Shown here one piece after another: positions 23,101-32,543 of a stretch of DNA of 64,000 nt. The stretch covers positions 744,001 to 808,000 of the forward strand of contig NC_003282.8 in assembly GCF_000002985.6 (NCBI RefSeq), given 5' to 3'. Under the pieces are notes generated by a model that saw nothing but the letters and a program-made list of their open reading frames with translations, searched no databases and was not told where the DNA came from. Numbering within the stretch: position 1 is the first letter of the stretch; the number at the start of each line of letters is the position of its first letter. Made by a program: the position numbers and the translations under genes. Origin of the DNA: Caenorhabditis elegans. Its lineage: Eukaryota; Nematoda; Chromadorea; Rhabditida; Rhabditidae.

Positions 23101-24407
23101 TCCGGTTGGTTTTCAGGCTTATTTCAGGATTAATAATTCGAAAAAATAACACGAAAAAAAACTTGCTGAGACTCTGAAATTGATATAAAATTTAAAAAAA
23201 ATCAATTTAAACGTTTCATTAAAGAGGTGGGCGGCAATTGCCATTCGGCACTTTTTTTGTCGGCAAATTTGGCAAATTGCCGATTTGCGGTTTGCCGAAT
23301 AATCAATTTTGGAACTTTTTAGAGGGATTTTCATAAGACGGAAACATTTGGAACTGTGCCTTTTTGAAATTTTTTGCCGTTTTTTCTAGATATTTTCATA
23401 GAATTTGCTTAATTTTCAAAATTGATGTAGAAACACTCATAGAAAGAGTACAATTTTGTCGATTAAAACTGAAATTCTGAAGCTTCCAAAAAAAAATGTG
23501 CAAAACCACAATTTGCCGGAAATTTTCGGCAGTTGCCGATTTGCCGGAAATTTCAACTCCGCAATTTGCATTTAAACATGAAAAAATGTCGTAAAAGTTT
23601 GACAAATTTAGTTTCAAATCAAAAACCTTTTGAAAAAAGCCCGAAAACTCAAAATTGCCAAAATTTGCTGCTATTTTGTTGTGCCAAATTGAAAAAAAAA
23701 ATTTTCTTTAATTCAGAAAATTTTCATAATTTTTACATTCATATTTGTTACATTTAGGCAGGCAAAAAAATCAGAGAAAAATTGTTTTTTTTTTCATTAT
23801 TTTCTCATATCTAAAACTCACGTGGTGCACATTTTGGAAGACGCCCCTTCTCATCTCTAGTTTCCGTGTAGTGAGGGTGGCATCTAAAATAATAAAGTTT
23901 ATTTTTAATCTTACCTTATCATAAAATGTATTTCAAAACAACTAATTTACCTGCATTTTCCTCTCAAACAAATCGATCCTTTATTCTCACAATCTCCATT
24001 TATATCGCAGACTCCGTTGAGAGCGGATTTTCCTGAAAATTAAAGATGTTTGTTTTTTTTTAATTTTAAAACGTTTAATTTCCAACCAAAAAGGGGCTAA
24101 ATTTGGTTATAGCCTATCAATATTTTGAAAATCTAACAAAATTAATTTTTACGACTTTTCATACTTTAATTGTATTCCAAATGTTTATAATCAAGATTCG
24201 AAAAAATTTGGCAATTTACGGAAACTTGGGCTAAAGTTTTTGAATTTTTAAAGAAATCTTAAAATTGTTGGAGTGTAAAACTAAAATTCCTACAGAAAAA
24301 ATCACAAAAAAAACCTTACCATTACAAGGAGAAAACTGCGCATCTACCAGATAAAACATCAGTAGTATTAAACCAGAAAAATGAATAAAATTTCGAATTG
24401 GTAACAT
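20178..24407 (-). CDS. Secreted Cys-rich protein with EB modules
   Basis: The product is a 432-aa predicted extracellular protein of unknown function. Exons on the minus strand: 24407-24320, 24032-23951, 23883-23822, 22912-22686, 22629-22470, 21795-21673, 21627-21335, 20843-20687, 20284-20178; phases agree. It opens with a signal peptide (SGLILLMFYLVDA). Repeated six- to eight-Cys modules of the worm EB type follow, e.g. CDINGDCENKGSICLRGKC, CSSKCREPLFCRNGECQC, CSRHYDCTSPFSACVNSQC and CFIQKQCPQNSGCYRGRC. In between is a Lustrin-like stretch (HCCPVICPLN ... ACCRRPCN). The C-terminus is a Thr/Pro linker and a Gly-rich tail. The 45-base intron 21672-21628 is a multiple of three without a stop, so retention would insert 15 residues in frame. 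Start choice: it is the only ATG giving a signal peptide joined to the first Cys module. Confidence 0.88.
20990..21180. repeat. Dispersed MITE-like repeat, copy 2
   Basis: This matches the element at 1800-1985: CACGTGG...TCAGAATGTCCCATC at one end, GATGGGACAACC...CAACGTG at the other, and TTTTTTGCAGATCA inside. It lies in intron 7 of the EB-module gene and is diverged from copy 1. Confidence 0.55.
23215..23590. repeat. TTGCCG/CGGCAA dispersed element, copy A
   Basis: Dense TTGCCG, CGGCAA and GCCGGAAATTT words flank a core with GGAAACATTTGGAACTGTG and TTCATAGAATTTGCTTA. It is the reverse-orientation relative of the elements at 32765-33185, 37490-37740 and 37880-38315. It sits in intron 3 of the EB gene. 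Confidence 0.65.
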
Positions 24408-25183
24408 ATTTTTGGCCTCTTCTACTATGTCTTCACTCGCGAACTTGGGTCTTTGGCGACAATTGGCCTACATTAGAAGGAGAAAGTAGAGAGAAAGGAG
24501 AAGCGCAGCAAGGATCCGTATAAGGGGAAAGCGAGAAATATCGATTGAACACTGGAGACGGATGACAGTTTGAGATGATGACATGAATAAAGAGGGAGGA
24601 TGAGAGAGATATATGTAGATATATTGTAACATACAAGATTTGATGTAATGAGTGAATCATTTAAACAACTAAAATGACGTAATTGTAACAACTGTAACTG
24701 TTTGCTTCTTGATCTCAACTGAAACCGCGCCCTTTTTCAGTTTGAAAAATTTCAATGATTTTTGAACAAATAATAAATTCATATTTGGAATTCTTACATC
24801 AATATCTGCAAAGTCGTCCCTGTTTTCGGTTCTCTAGATATTTGTCAAAAATAGCGCTCAACTTGACAATGCCCTTTGGATCGGCGTGTTCACTTCAAAT
24901 CAAGGATGCGCAATAATTTTTTTTGAGAGGGTTAAGATACTTTTGAACTTTTGAGAGATGACTGTGCATCGGCAAGACCGCGCCACTTTTTTTTCTTTTT
25001 TTTTGTTCGTTTTTTTTTTGAACACGTGGAATAATAACTCGTTCAGATTAAAATCAAATTTTTCATTTCTTTTTCAGAAAGGATAAAATAAAGTTAAAAA
25101 TGAAAATTCTTCCACTTTCTCGAAAAAACCAAAAAAAAAAGTTGAAAAAAGGTCAGATTCATCTTGCAAATACAATGCTCCGA
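24408..25183. other. Upstream region of the EB gene
   Basis: No gene seen. A polypurine stretch (GAAGGAGAAAGTAGAGAGAAAGG region, about 24475-24620) lies just upstream of the EB-gene start, with AGATATATGTAGATATAT near 24608. Homopolymer T/A runs dominate 24985-25140. Confidence 0.45.
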
Positions 25184-25412
25184 TCAGTTCCTTTTCTGCA
25201 TCTGTATATCCAATTTTGCAGCTTTTACCTCAGAATTTGGAGCATTTTTTGAAGCTGAAGCTGCTCCACCAACTGGAATTCCAAAACGGGCGGCACGGGC
25301 GGCCAGCTTATCATCTGTGGCAGGCGTTTTTGGAGTGATTCCGAATCTTTCAGCACGTGAAGCCATCGCGTCTTCTGATGTTAGTCGTTTTGAGTCTTCT
25401 GGGAGATCAAAT
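25184..25412 (-). CDS. Orphan exon resembling SARNP/CIP29 C-terminus
   Basis: The minus-strand exon begins after a TTTTTTCCAG acceptor and ends in TGA at 25184. It encodes a piece with two RAERFG / RAARFG repeats (DAMASRAERFGITPK, KLAARAARFGIPVGG) and EVKAAKLDIQMQKRN. That resembles the C-terminal half of SARNP/CIP29/Tho1 mRNA-export factors, whose N-terminal SAP domain should come first. I find no SAP-encoding exon upstream to 27.3 kb. It could be the last exon of a gene with a long intron, a short protein starting at 25366 (60 aa), or a pseudogene fragment. The family call rests on the short repeat only. Confidence 0.45.
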
Positions 25413-25439
25413 CTGGAAAAAATGAGGGTTTTGGAGAGG

Positions 25440-26110
25440 TGTTAGGGGGAAAATTGGGATTTTTGGGTGGAAAAATGAGCTTTTTTGCACTTTTTTCAGT
25501 GAAAATTTTGCATTTTTGGCACTTTTTGAGTTAAAACGTTGAAAATTTAGGTTTTTTACAGTGAAAAATGGGGGGTTTTTGGAGGGTTTAAAGTGAAAAT
25601 TGGGATTTTTGGCATTTTTTGAGTGAAAAATTAGAATTTTTTGTGTTAGAAAGTTTGAAATTTAGGCTTTTTTAAGTGAAAAAGTTAGATTTTAGGTTGG
25701 AAAATTTAGACTTTTGGCATTTTTCTAATGAAATTTCGGAACTTTTGAGTGAAAAATTGAGATTTTTGGCATTTTTTGAGGCAAAAAACCAGAAATTAAT
25801 GTGTTTTAAAGTGAAAAACGGGGGGAAAATTAGGATTTTTTTTTGACTTTTTTGTATTATAAAGTCAGAAAATGGCTTTTTTTTAATGATAAAATTGGAT
25901 TTTAGGTTGGGAAATTTGGAATTTAAGGCATTTTTCTAATGAAATTTTCGATTTTTCTGCTGATTTTAAGCGAAAAAATGAGATTTTTCGATTTTTTTTG
26001 AGTGAAAATTGGGATTTTTGGGGATTTTTTCAGTGAAAAATCAAGATTTTTAGTACTTTTTCAGTAAAAATTGGGATATTTGGATTTTGTGCATTTTTTA
26101 CAGTGAAAAA
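25440..26110. repeat. Simple degenerate repeat, GTGAAAAATTGGGATTTTTGG type
   Basis: About 20 loose units combining AGTGAAAAATT and GGGATTTTTGGCATTTTTTGAG fill this stretch directly upstream of the SARNP-like exon. There is no ORF. A GCGCGTTTACTCG / TGGAGCGCG motif just beyond (26145-26170, minus strand) recurs at 29133-29146. Confidence 0.55.
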
Positions 26111-26619
26111 TGACAGACTTCAAATTATCGTTCCCGAAATGCTCGACGAGTAAACGCGCTCCATTGAACACTTTTTTCGCGCGCATTCAAATTTAGTTTT
26201 TTCATGCCTCCAATATTTTTGTATGGAAAATTGATCGTTTCGCACTGAATTTGTAAATTTTGGAAGAAAATTTTTAACCAAAAATGCTGAAAAAAAAATT
26301 AAAATTAAATTCTTGAAAAAAAATAAATTTTTTTCACATTCCAAAAATCACAGATAAGACTACAAAATAACATGAGGGCACTCCTCGGAAAAAGCTGGGA
26401 AAAAAGACAATATTCAAGTCGACTTGGAAACATTCGTAGCTTGTTTTTTTTCAGGAATCGAAACTCAGCAGAACTCTACACATCATCAGTGCATTGAGAA
26501 GACAATATAATACGTTTATAAATTGGAAAATTTATTATTAATATTATTCACTTTATTATAATTAAACTTTAAAAAAATACATATCAACAAAGTTATTAAG
26601 AGAGCGGACGCATTTTGTG

Positions 26620-27190
26620 CAGTGGAGGTGGGTCGCCCTTTTCTGCAAAATCCAGGAGTTCGAGACGAAGAAGTGGATGAAGAAGGCGGTGGAGGTGGAC
26701 TATCTGAAAATTTTCCAATTTAAAAACCTAGGGGAGACTGAATTTTCGGACTTTTACATAAATCTGACTGACGAAGAGAAAAAAATCCGATTTTTGTAGG
26801 AAATCCAGGAGTTCGAGATGAAGAAGTTGATGAAGATGTTGGTGGTGATGAAATATCTGAAATGTTTCAATTTAAAAACCTAGGAAAGACTGAATTTTCG
26901 GAATTATACATCAATTAAACTGACATAGAGAAAAAATCCGATTTTTGTAGAAAATCCCGTCGTTCCAGGCGAAGAAGTGGATGAAGGTGTTGGTGGTGAT
27001 GGAATATCTGAAATGTTTCAATTTAAAAACCTAGGGAAGGCTGACTTTTCGGAATTATACATCAATTAAACTGACATAGAGAAAAAAATAGGGTTTTCTG
27101 GCAGATCCAGGAGCTGGAGACGAAGAAGCTGATAAAGATGGCGGACGTGGAGGACGATCTGAAATTTTTCCATTTATAAACCTAGGAAAG
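26620..27190. repeat. 151-bp tandem repeat, four copies, coding-like core
   Basis: Four units with anchors at 26651, 26804, 26955 and 27106 give periods of 153, 151 and 151 bp. Each has a 57-base core that is open as an acidic peptide on the + strand (NPGVRDEEVDEDVGGDEIS type). On the minus strand the core is a Ser/Pro/Thr-rich peptide (SPPPPPSSSTSSSRTPG type), preceded there by TTTCAG. A conserved A/T spacer ends in TTTTTGTAG. Neither strand offers matching donors, so exon status is unproven. The minus strand ends in an open tail (GDPPPLHKMRPLS then stop) with AATAAA just beyond (about 26554-26559). Confidence 0.7.
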
Positions 27191-27378
27191 ACTGAATTTT
27201 CGGATTTCTACATGAGTTTTACTATTGAAAAATCCCGATTTTCGTAGAATTTTTTTAAAAAAACATTTCGAAGCGTGGGAACGTTATAGGGGGTTGTACT
27301 AGAGACAATTGGAAATTGAGATAATTAGAGAAAAGTCCTGAAAAAGTAGGTCATGGGAAAATGAGCACTGAAACTCAC

Positions 27379-27387
27379 TATAAAAGG
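27379..27387 (+). promoter_or_regulatory. TATA box of the zinc-finger gene
   Basis: TATAAAAGG lies 33 bases upstream of the ATG at 27421. It argues for that ATG rather than the in-frame ATG at 27361, which would place the TATA box inside the coding region. Confidence 0.45.
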
Positions 27388-27420
27388 CAACTTTTTGTAA
27401 TTTTGAAACTTTTTATCATC

Positions 27421-28889
27421 ATGTCATTCATGACAAAATGCCCAAAATGTCCAAATTACGAATCTAAGAAGACTACCAATGTGTATCGACACCTTCGGGA
27501 AGTGCATAATGCGAGTGAGGCTGAAGTTGATCAATTCCGAATTCAGAGAAAAGAAGGTAAATCCTTGACGACAAAAGGCAGTGGAGCGTGGAAGTGTCCC
27601 GTATGCGAACTAGTTATTCCAACAGAGAAAGGCTTGAAGAACCATATGAACCAGAAGCACAGGAAGAAGCCCATCGATCCTTCGACAATCACTCTTGCTA
27701 CAACGTCGCCCACAATGGTCTCGCCTCCTCCCAAGGTATTCTATCTGAAAATTTAAAGCATTAAATATAAGTAATTACGTTTCAATTATGACAATTTGAT
27801 CAGTTTCAGAACAATTTTTTCAGAGAATCCAGCTACCCAAATCGACGGAAAAATCGCTTGTTTCTTCAGTAGCTACAGTTCGAGCCCAACCAACTCAGAA
27901 ACCAGGAGGAAGGTACAAATGCCCTGTGGAAAACTGTACTTTCTTCAAGACAAGGAAGGAATTAGCGCTTCATTTCTCAGAAAAACATGATCCTGGATCT
28001 GAGCTGGAAACTATGAGCTTCGAAACGGAAACTGAGTTCAAAGTAATTTTGCAATTTTCCGGCCAGTAATTTTAGATTTTTTTTGAAGATTTGGCTCACC
28101 TGTCGACAAGAAGAGACGTGTAGTAGCATGCAGATCTCTCTCAGCTCTCACGATGGAAACCGCATCACCCATTTTCGCCTCTGCAGACACGAAGGATCTT
28201 ATCAATCTCGAGCAAAAGTCAAAAATGTTGGCGAATCGAAGAAGAAGACGGGAGATAATGTGTGCCCAGCATTCATTCGAACTGAAAAACACGCGTTAAC
28301 AGGAGAAATCGGTGTCGTTGGTTATTTCAGTCACTATGGGCATTCACTTGAGCATGCTCGGAGAGCTCTAAGTGATACTGAGACTGAGTATCTGATTGGG
28401 TAAAAAATTTTCAAAAAAAAAACAGTTTGATTTCACTTTTTCAGACTCATGAAAGAAGGTTTCAATAATAGACAGATCATCAGAAAACTGGATCAGAAAT
28501 ATGATGAGAATAGCAGACTTGGCTTCGTTCTTTCGAAAGATCTTAGGTGAGCCGACTTCAGACTTTTTTATACGAATTTTTGAAATTTTCAGCTATCTTC
28601 GCAAAACTTACTGTTTAAACGAGGGCCAATTAGACGACGACGACATGAAATCGATCAGACGTAGAGTAGAGCGAGATGATCCTGAAGATGGAATTTATCA
28701 CTTTTCACAGCCAGACTCCAATGGAGATAACTTTATTCTTGGTACAGCTTTTACAAAACGTCAAAACTTAAAATTTAACATTTTCCAGTGTTTATGACGC
28801 CATCACAGCAAGAACTGTGTGCTAAATACAACAAGCGTAGAGTCTGTATCGATGACACTCATAAAACTACCTCAGGCGCATTAATTTGA
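27421..28889 (+). CDS. Zinc-finger protein fused to truncated MULE-type transposase
   Basis: The predicted protein is 398 aa, probably nuclear. Exons: 27421-27735, 27824-28042, 28089-28399, 28445-28546, 28593-28741, 28789-28889; phases agree. There are three C2H2-type fingers: C7-C10-H24-H29, WKCPVCELVIP...HMNQKH, and YKCPVENCTFF...HFSEKH. The next part reads like the N-terminal half of Mutator-like transposase proteins: FKIWLTC, a FAR1-like Cys/His segment, then KEGFNNRQIIRKL and DDDMKSIRRRVERDDP. The last exon reaches the first catalytic block, LVFMTPSQQELCAKY then RVCIDDTHKTTSGAL, and stops. The second and third acidic residues expected for the DDE core are absent. Past the stop, a shifted frame continues with LKSVLITHDSAGYEIGFE. 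It is therefore either a domesticated fusion or a dying element. An alternative start is at 27361. Confidence 0.75.
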
Positions 28890-29236
28890 AGTCTGTTTTG
28901 ATAACGCATGACAGTGCTGGATACGAGATTGGCTTCGAGTCCATACTCGTAGGTTTTCGGAAATTTCGCAGTAAAATCTGGAAAAAGAACACTTAAATTA
29001 CGAAAAAACCTCAAAAATTGAAAAAAGACGACAAATGCATTGCAAAATAAATGAGACGTCTCCGAAAACTTGGGAAAAACGTTTCAAAAACTCTTATTGA
29101 AACTTCCGCGCAAAAGTAGGGCCGAGTCCAGTGGAGCGCGCTTGCATTTTTCAATTTTTGTTTTATTTTTCTTCGGATTTTCTCGCTTTTTACAGAGTTT
29201 TCCAGATTTTTTCAACAATTTTAAAAGATTTTCAGA
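28890..29236. other. 3' flank of zinc-finger/transposase gene
   Basis: The first 70 bases keep a transposase-like reading frame shifted relative to the annotated stop (see findings). The remainder is A/T-rich with no ORF. A TGGAGCGCGCTTGC motif at 29133-29146 resembles one at 26145-26170. Confidence 0.5.
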
Positions 29237-32200
29237 ATGATAAGCTCACTGGCAGTCGAATTTGGAGCCCTGCGCCTCGCCTGCACATCTAAGGTTCTGG
29301 AAATTTGACCAGAAATGATGGAAAAATAAAAAACAAATAAAATGTTCATTTTCAGATCGTAATGGCGACACGAAATATGCCGGCGCGTGGCACAAAACCA
29401 CTGCCACGTCATCTCTGGGATATGTCGGATTTGGAAGAGAAAACAAGCGGTCAATACACACATAAACCGCTCAGAATTAATCGATTGGGTGGTCGCGACC
29501 CGGAAACTGGCCGAAAAGTCAATCAACACATTGGAGGAGGAGTGAAATTTGATTATTTCATGATTGACTTTCATAGAAGGTGTGGGAAGCGCTGAAAACC
29601 CCGAAATTCCGTTAACTTTCAATCAAAACCCCCGTAAAATTCCGATTTTCAGAGGCCCAGCCGACCAAGGAGCCACCTATGATGAGAGAATTCTCGAAAT
29701 TCGTCGAGATCCCAATCGGACCTGCCATATTGCTCTCTGTGCCGGAATTAATGGAAAACGATGGATTTTGGCCACAGAAAACATGAAGTTCGTGGAGGAA
29801 AATCGATTTTTCAATCGTTTTTGGCTTGAAAATCCTGAAAATTCGTTCTTTTCGACATTTTTGTCGCAAAAATACCTAAAAATCGGTAGAAAAATCGCAT
29901 TTCTGGCTCAAAACCGGTGAAATTTGTCATTTTTCAGTGAAAAATCGATTTTCAAGCTAGAAACCTGATTTTTCAGCGATTAAAACCGAATTTTTTTGTC
30001 AGTTATCGTGAAAAATTCGAATTTTTGGGTAAAAACCCCGATCTCAGAACGTATTTAACTTGAAAAATGGAAAAATGCGATAAAATGTGGGAAATTTCAC
30101 TGAAAATCCATTTTTCTATCGTTTTTTTTAATCCTTCAATCTTTTTTACTCAAAAAATCTCGATTTTTCCATTTTTCCGAGGAAACATCAAATTTTTGCG
30201 TTAAAAACCTCGAAAACCATCATTTTTCAGCGATTAAAACCGAATTTTTAGTCATTTTTCGCGAAAAATTCGAATTTTCCGGTAAAAACCCTATCAGGGC
30301 TAATTTGACTTGAAAAATGTAAAAATGCGAGAAATTTCACGGAAAATCCATATTTTTAAGTAACGTTTTTTACTCAAAAAATCCCGTTTTTTCAAATTTT
30401 TAATGAGAAAATCAAATTTCTAGCTCAAAAATTGTGAAAAAATCGGTTTTTTTGGGCTAAAAACCTCGAAAATCACATTTTTCAGCGAATTTTTAGCAAT
30501 TTTTCGTGAAAAATTCGATTTTTAAGCTAAAAATTTGAATTTTCAGAGCCGGTGACGTCATCTCAACAAGCGGACATTTGTCTGAAAATCCAGTGATTGG
30601 AGTCGAAGGAAATGCGTATCCAATTGGATCTTTGGCTGCTGGAACTGTTATTAATAGGTTCGAAAGTGGTTGAAAACTCGCAAATTCTACGGAAAAAGGC
30701 CGAAAAACGCTAATTTTTCTGGAAAATTGGCTGATTTACCATTAAAAACACAGAAAAACGTCGATTTTTCGAAAAATCGCTATAAAAATTCTGCATTTTC
30801 CTGGAAAATTGCAGAAAAATGTCAATTTTTGTAGAAAAAAACCATGATGTTCCTGTAAAATGTACGAAAATTGCAAAAAAAAAAAAAGGTCGATTGTCGT
30901 GAAAAATCTCGATTTCCTCATAAAATTGCTGAAAATTTCCGATTTTCTCTGAGAAAGGCCGAATTTTCCTGAAAAAATTGCCAAAAAACACTGATTTCAC
31001 AAGAAATTGCAAAAAATCCTCAATTTTCGATATTTCTATTCAAATAAATAGCAAAAACTCAAATTTTCTGAGAAAATTGCCGGAAAAGCGCCAATTTTTT
31101 AAAAAACGTTTGGTAAACATGGCTCAGGCAGGCTTGGGCTTAGACTTAGGCTTAGACGGGCCCGGAAAAAATATAAGTTCACAGAAATTCAAAAAAAAAA
31201 ACAGAAAAATAGGACATTTAGATCAAAAATCCTTTAAAAAAAAGGCCGAAAAAAGACCAAAAAAGACAAAAAAGTTTGAAAAAAAATACCAAAAATCGGG
31301 AAATTTTCACAAAAAAATGTCAAAAATCGGGAATTTTTCACAAAAAAATGTCAAAAATCGGGAAATTTTCACAAAAAAATGCCAAAAATCGGGAAATTTT
31401 CACAAAAAAATGCCAAAAATCGGGAAATTTTCACAAAAAATGTCAAAACTGGCCAAATTGCACGGAAAATTGCAGAAAAATTCTCAATTTGTTTTGTTAG
31501 AAAAGTCTGAAATTTCTCCACTTTCCAGCATCGAACGCTACCCAACAATGGATTCGGAAACATTTGTAAAAGCCGCCGGAACTTCAGCAACAATTGTTCG
31601 TCATCAGGGAGATTTTACAGTTGTTAAGCTCCCACATAAACATGAATTCTCACTCCATCGCACATGTATGGCCACAGTTGGACGACTTTCACACGCTGAT
31701 ATTGATGGAAAAATCTTTGGATCGGCACAGATGCATAGAAGGTAGCGAATGCTCGAAAAAATGAAGAAATCGATTAAAAAAATGATGAAAATATCTGAAG
31801 TTTGACGAAAAACGTGACAAAAATGTGCGAAAATTGCTGAAAAAATGCCAAAAATATTTCCGAAGAAATTTGAATTTCCCACTAAAAAATTGTTCAAAAA
31901 ATTTTAGTTTCCGCTAAATTTTGTCTAAAAAATTTGAATTTCCGGGCAATTTTTTTCAAAAATTTTGAATTTCCCGCCAAAATTTCTTTCGAAAATTTGA
32001 ATTTTTCGCAAAAATTTTTTTTTTAATTTTGAATTTGCGCCTAAATATTTCAAAAAATTGAATTTTCCGCCAAAAATTTTCACGGAAAATTTGAATTTCC
32101 CGCCAAATCTTTGAAAAAATTGAATTCCCCGCCAAAAATTTTCTCGAAAAAATTGAATTCCCCGCCAAAAATTTAAATTTCCCGCCAAATTTTACTCAAA

Positions 32201-32543
32201 AATTTCGGCAAGAAATTTAACATTTTCTGAGAAAATTTTTATCGGAAAATTCAAATTTTTCGATAAAAAGTTTCAAAACTTTTTTGAAACTCCCCCCAAA
32301 CCCCTTCTAAATTCCAGATTCGGATACAAAATGTCCTCTGGCCTATTCCATAAAAAAGACGGTTACTTTGGCCGTAAAGTCCGTGCACTTCCGCCTGTTC
32401 GGATCCTCGACACCCCACCACAGGCTCCGCCTCCAAATCAGAGATTCACACTGTCGAAGAAGGATCTATCAGGATTACATGGGCATGCAAAGGTTCATAA
32501 TTTGATTCCAGCTGGATATTCGACACGGGATTATCCTGAATGA
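29237..32543 (+). CDS. mrpl-2: Mitochondrial ribosomal protein L2 (uL2m)
   Basis: This is a large-subunit protein of the mitochondrial ribosome near the peptidyl-transferase centre, 321 aa. Exons: 29237-29293, 29356-29579, 29653-29787, 30547-30657, 31529-31741, 32318-32543; all phases agree. The L2 hallmarks are present: HKPLRINRLGGRDPETGR, CHIALCAGINGKRWILAT, PIGSLAAGTVINSIERYP, AAGTSATIVRHQGDFTVVKLP, and the C-terminal segment HRRFGYKMSSGLFHKKDGY. The start at 29237 is chosen because the short first exon (MISSLAVEFGALRLACTSK) gives a plausible presequence and follows a TTTTCAG acceptor. The ATG at 29362 would skip it. The late HGG..P loop of bacterial L2 is reduced. Introns 3-5 are unusually repeat-rich. 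The symbol rests on family recognition and recalled gene order. Confidence 0.9.
31118..31157 (+). repeat. Short telomere-like stretch in L2 intron
   Basis: GGCTTGGGCTTAGACTTAGG and a following CTTAGAC lie inside intron 4 of the L2 gene; about four degenerate TTAGGC units. Confidence 0.5.
31290..31447 (+). repeat. 30-31-bp tandem array in L2 intron
   Basis: Five nearly identical units of AAAAATCGGGAAATTTTCAC plus AAAAAAATGYC, head to tail, lie inside intron 4 of the L2 gene. There are no spacers of unique sequence, so it is not a CRISPR. The array is preceded by a purine-rich tract (31180-31280). Confidence 0.75.
31870..32230. repeat. Degenerate TTTGAATTTCCCGCCAAAAT tandem
   Basis: About ten loose units of AATTTGAATTTCCCGCCAAA separated by short T/A runs fill intron 5 of the L2 gene. 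The CCCGCCAAA word recurs in the far right repeats (about 57550 and 63270). Confidence 0.6.

Noticed and set aside
26617-26799. Plus-strand 60-codon ORF containing KKAVEVDYLK
   Set aside because: It reads through the tandem repeat in a frame that is not shared with the other copies.
31290-31447. Regular 31-bp direct repeats that might suggest a CRISPR array
   Set aside because: The units are head to tail with no unique spacers, and lie in a spliced intron of a nuclear gene.
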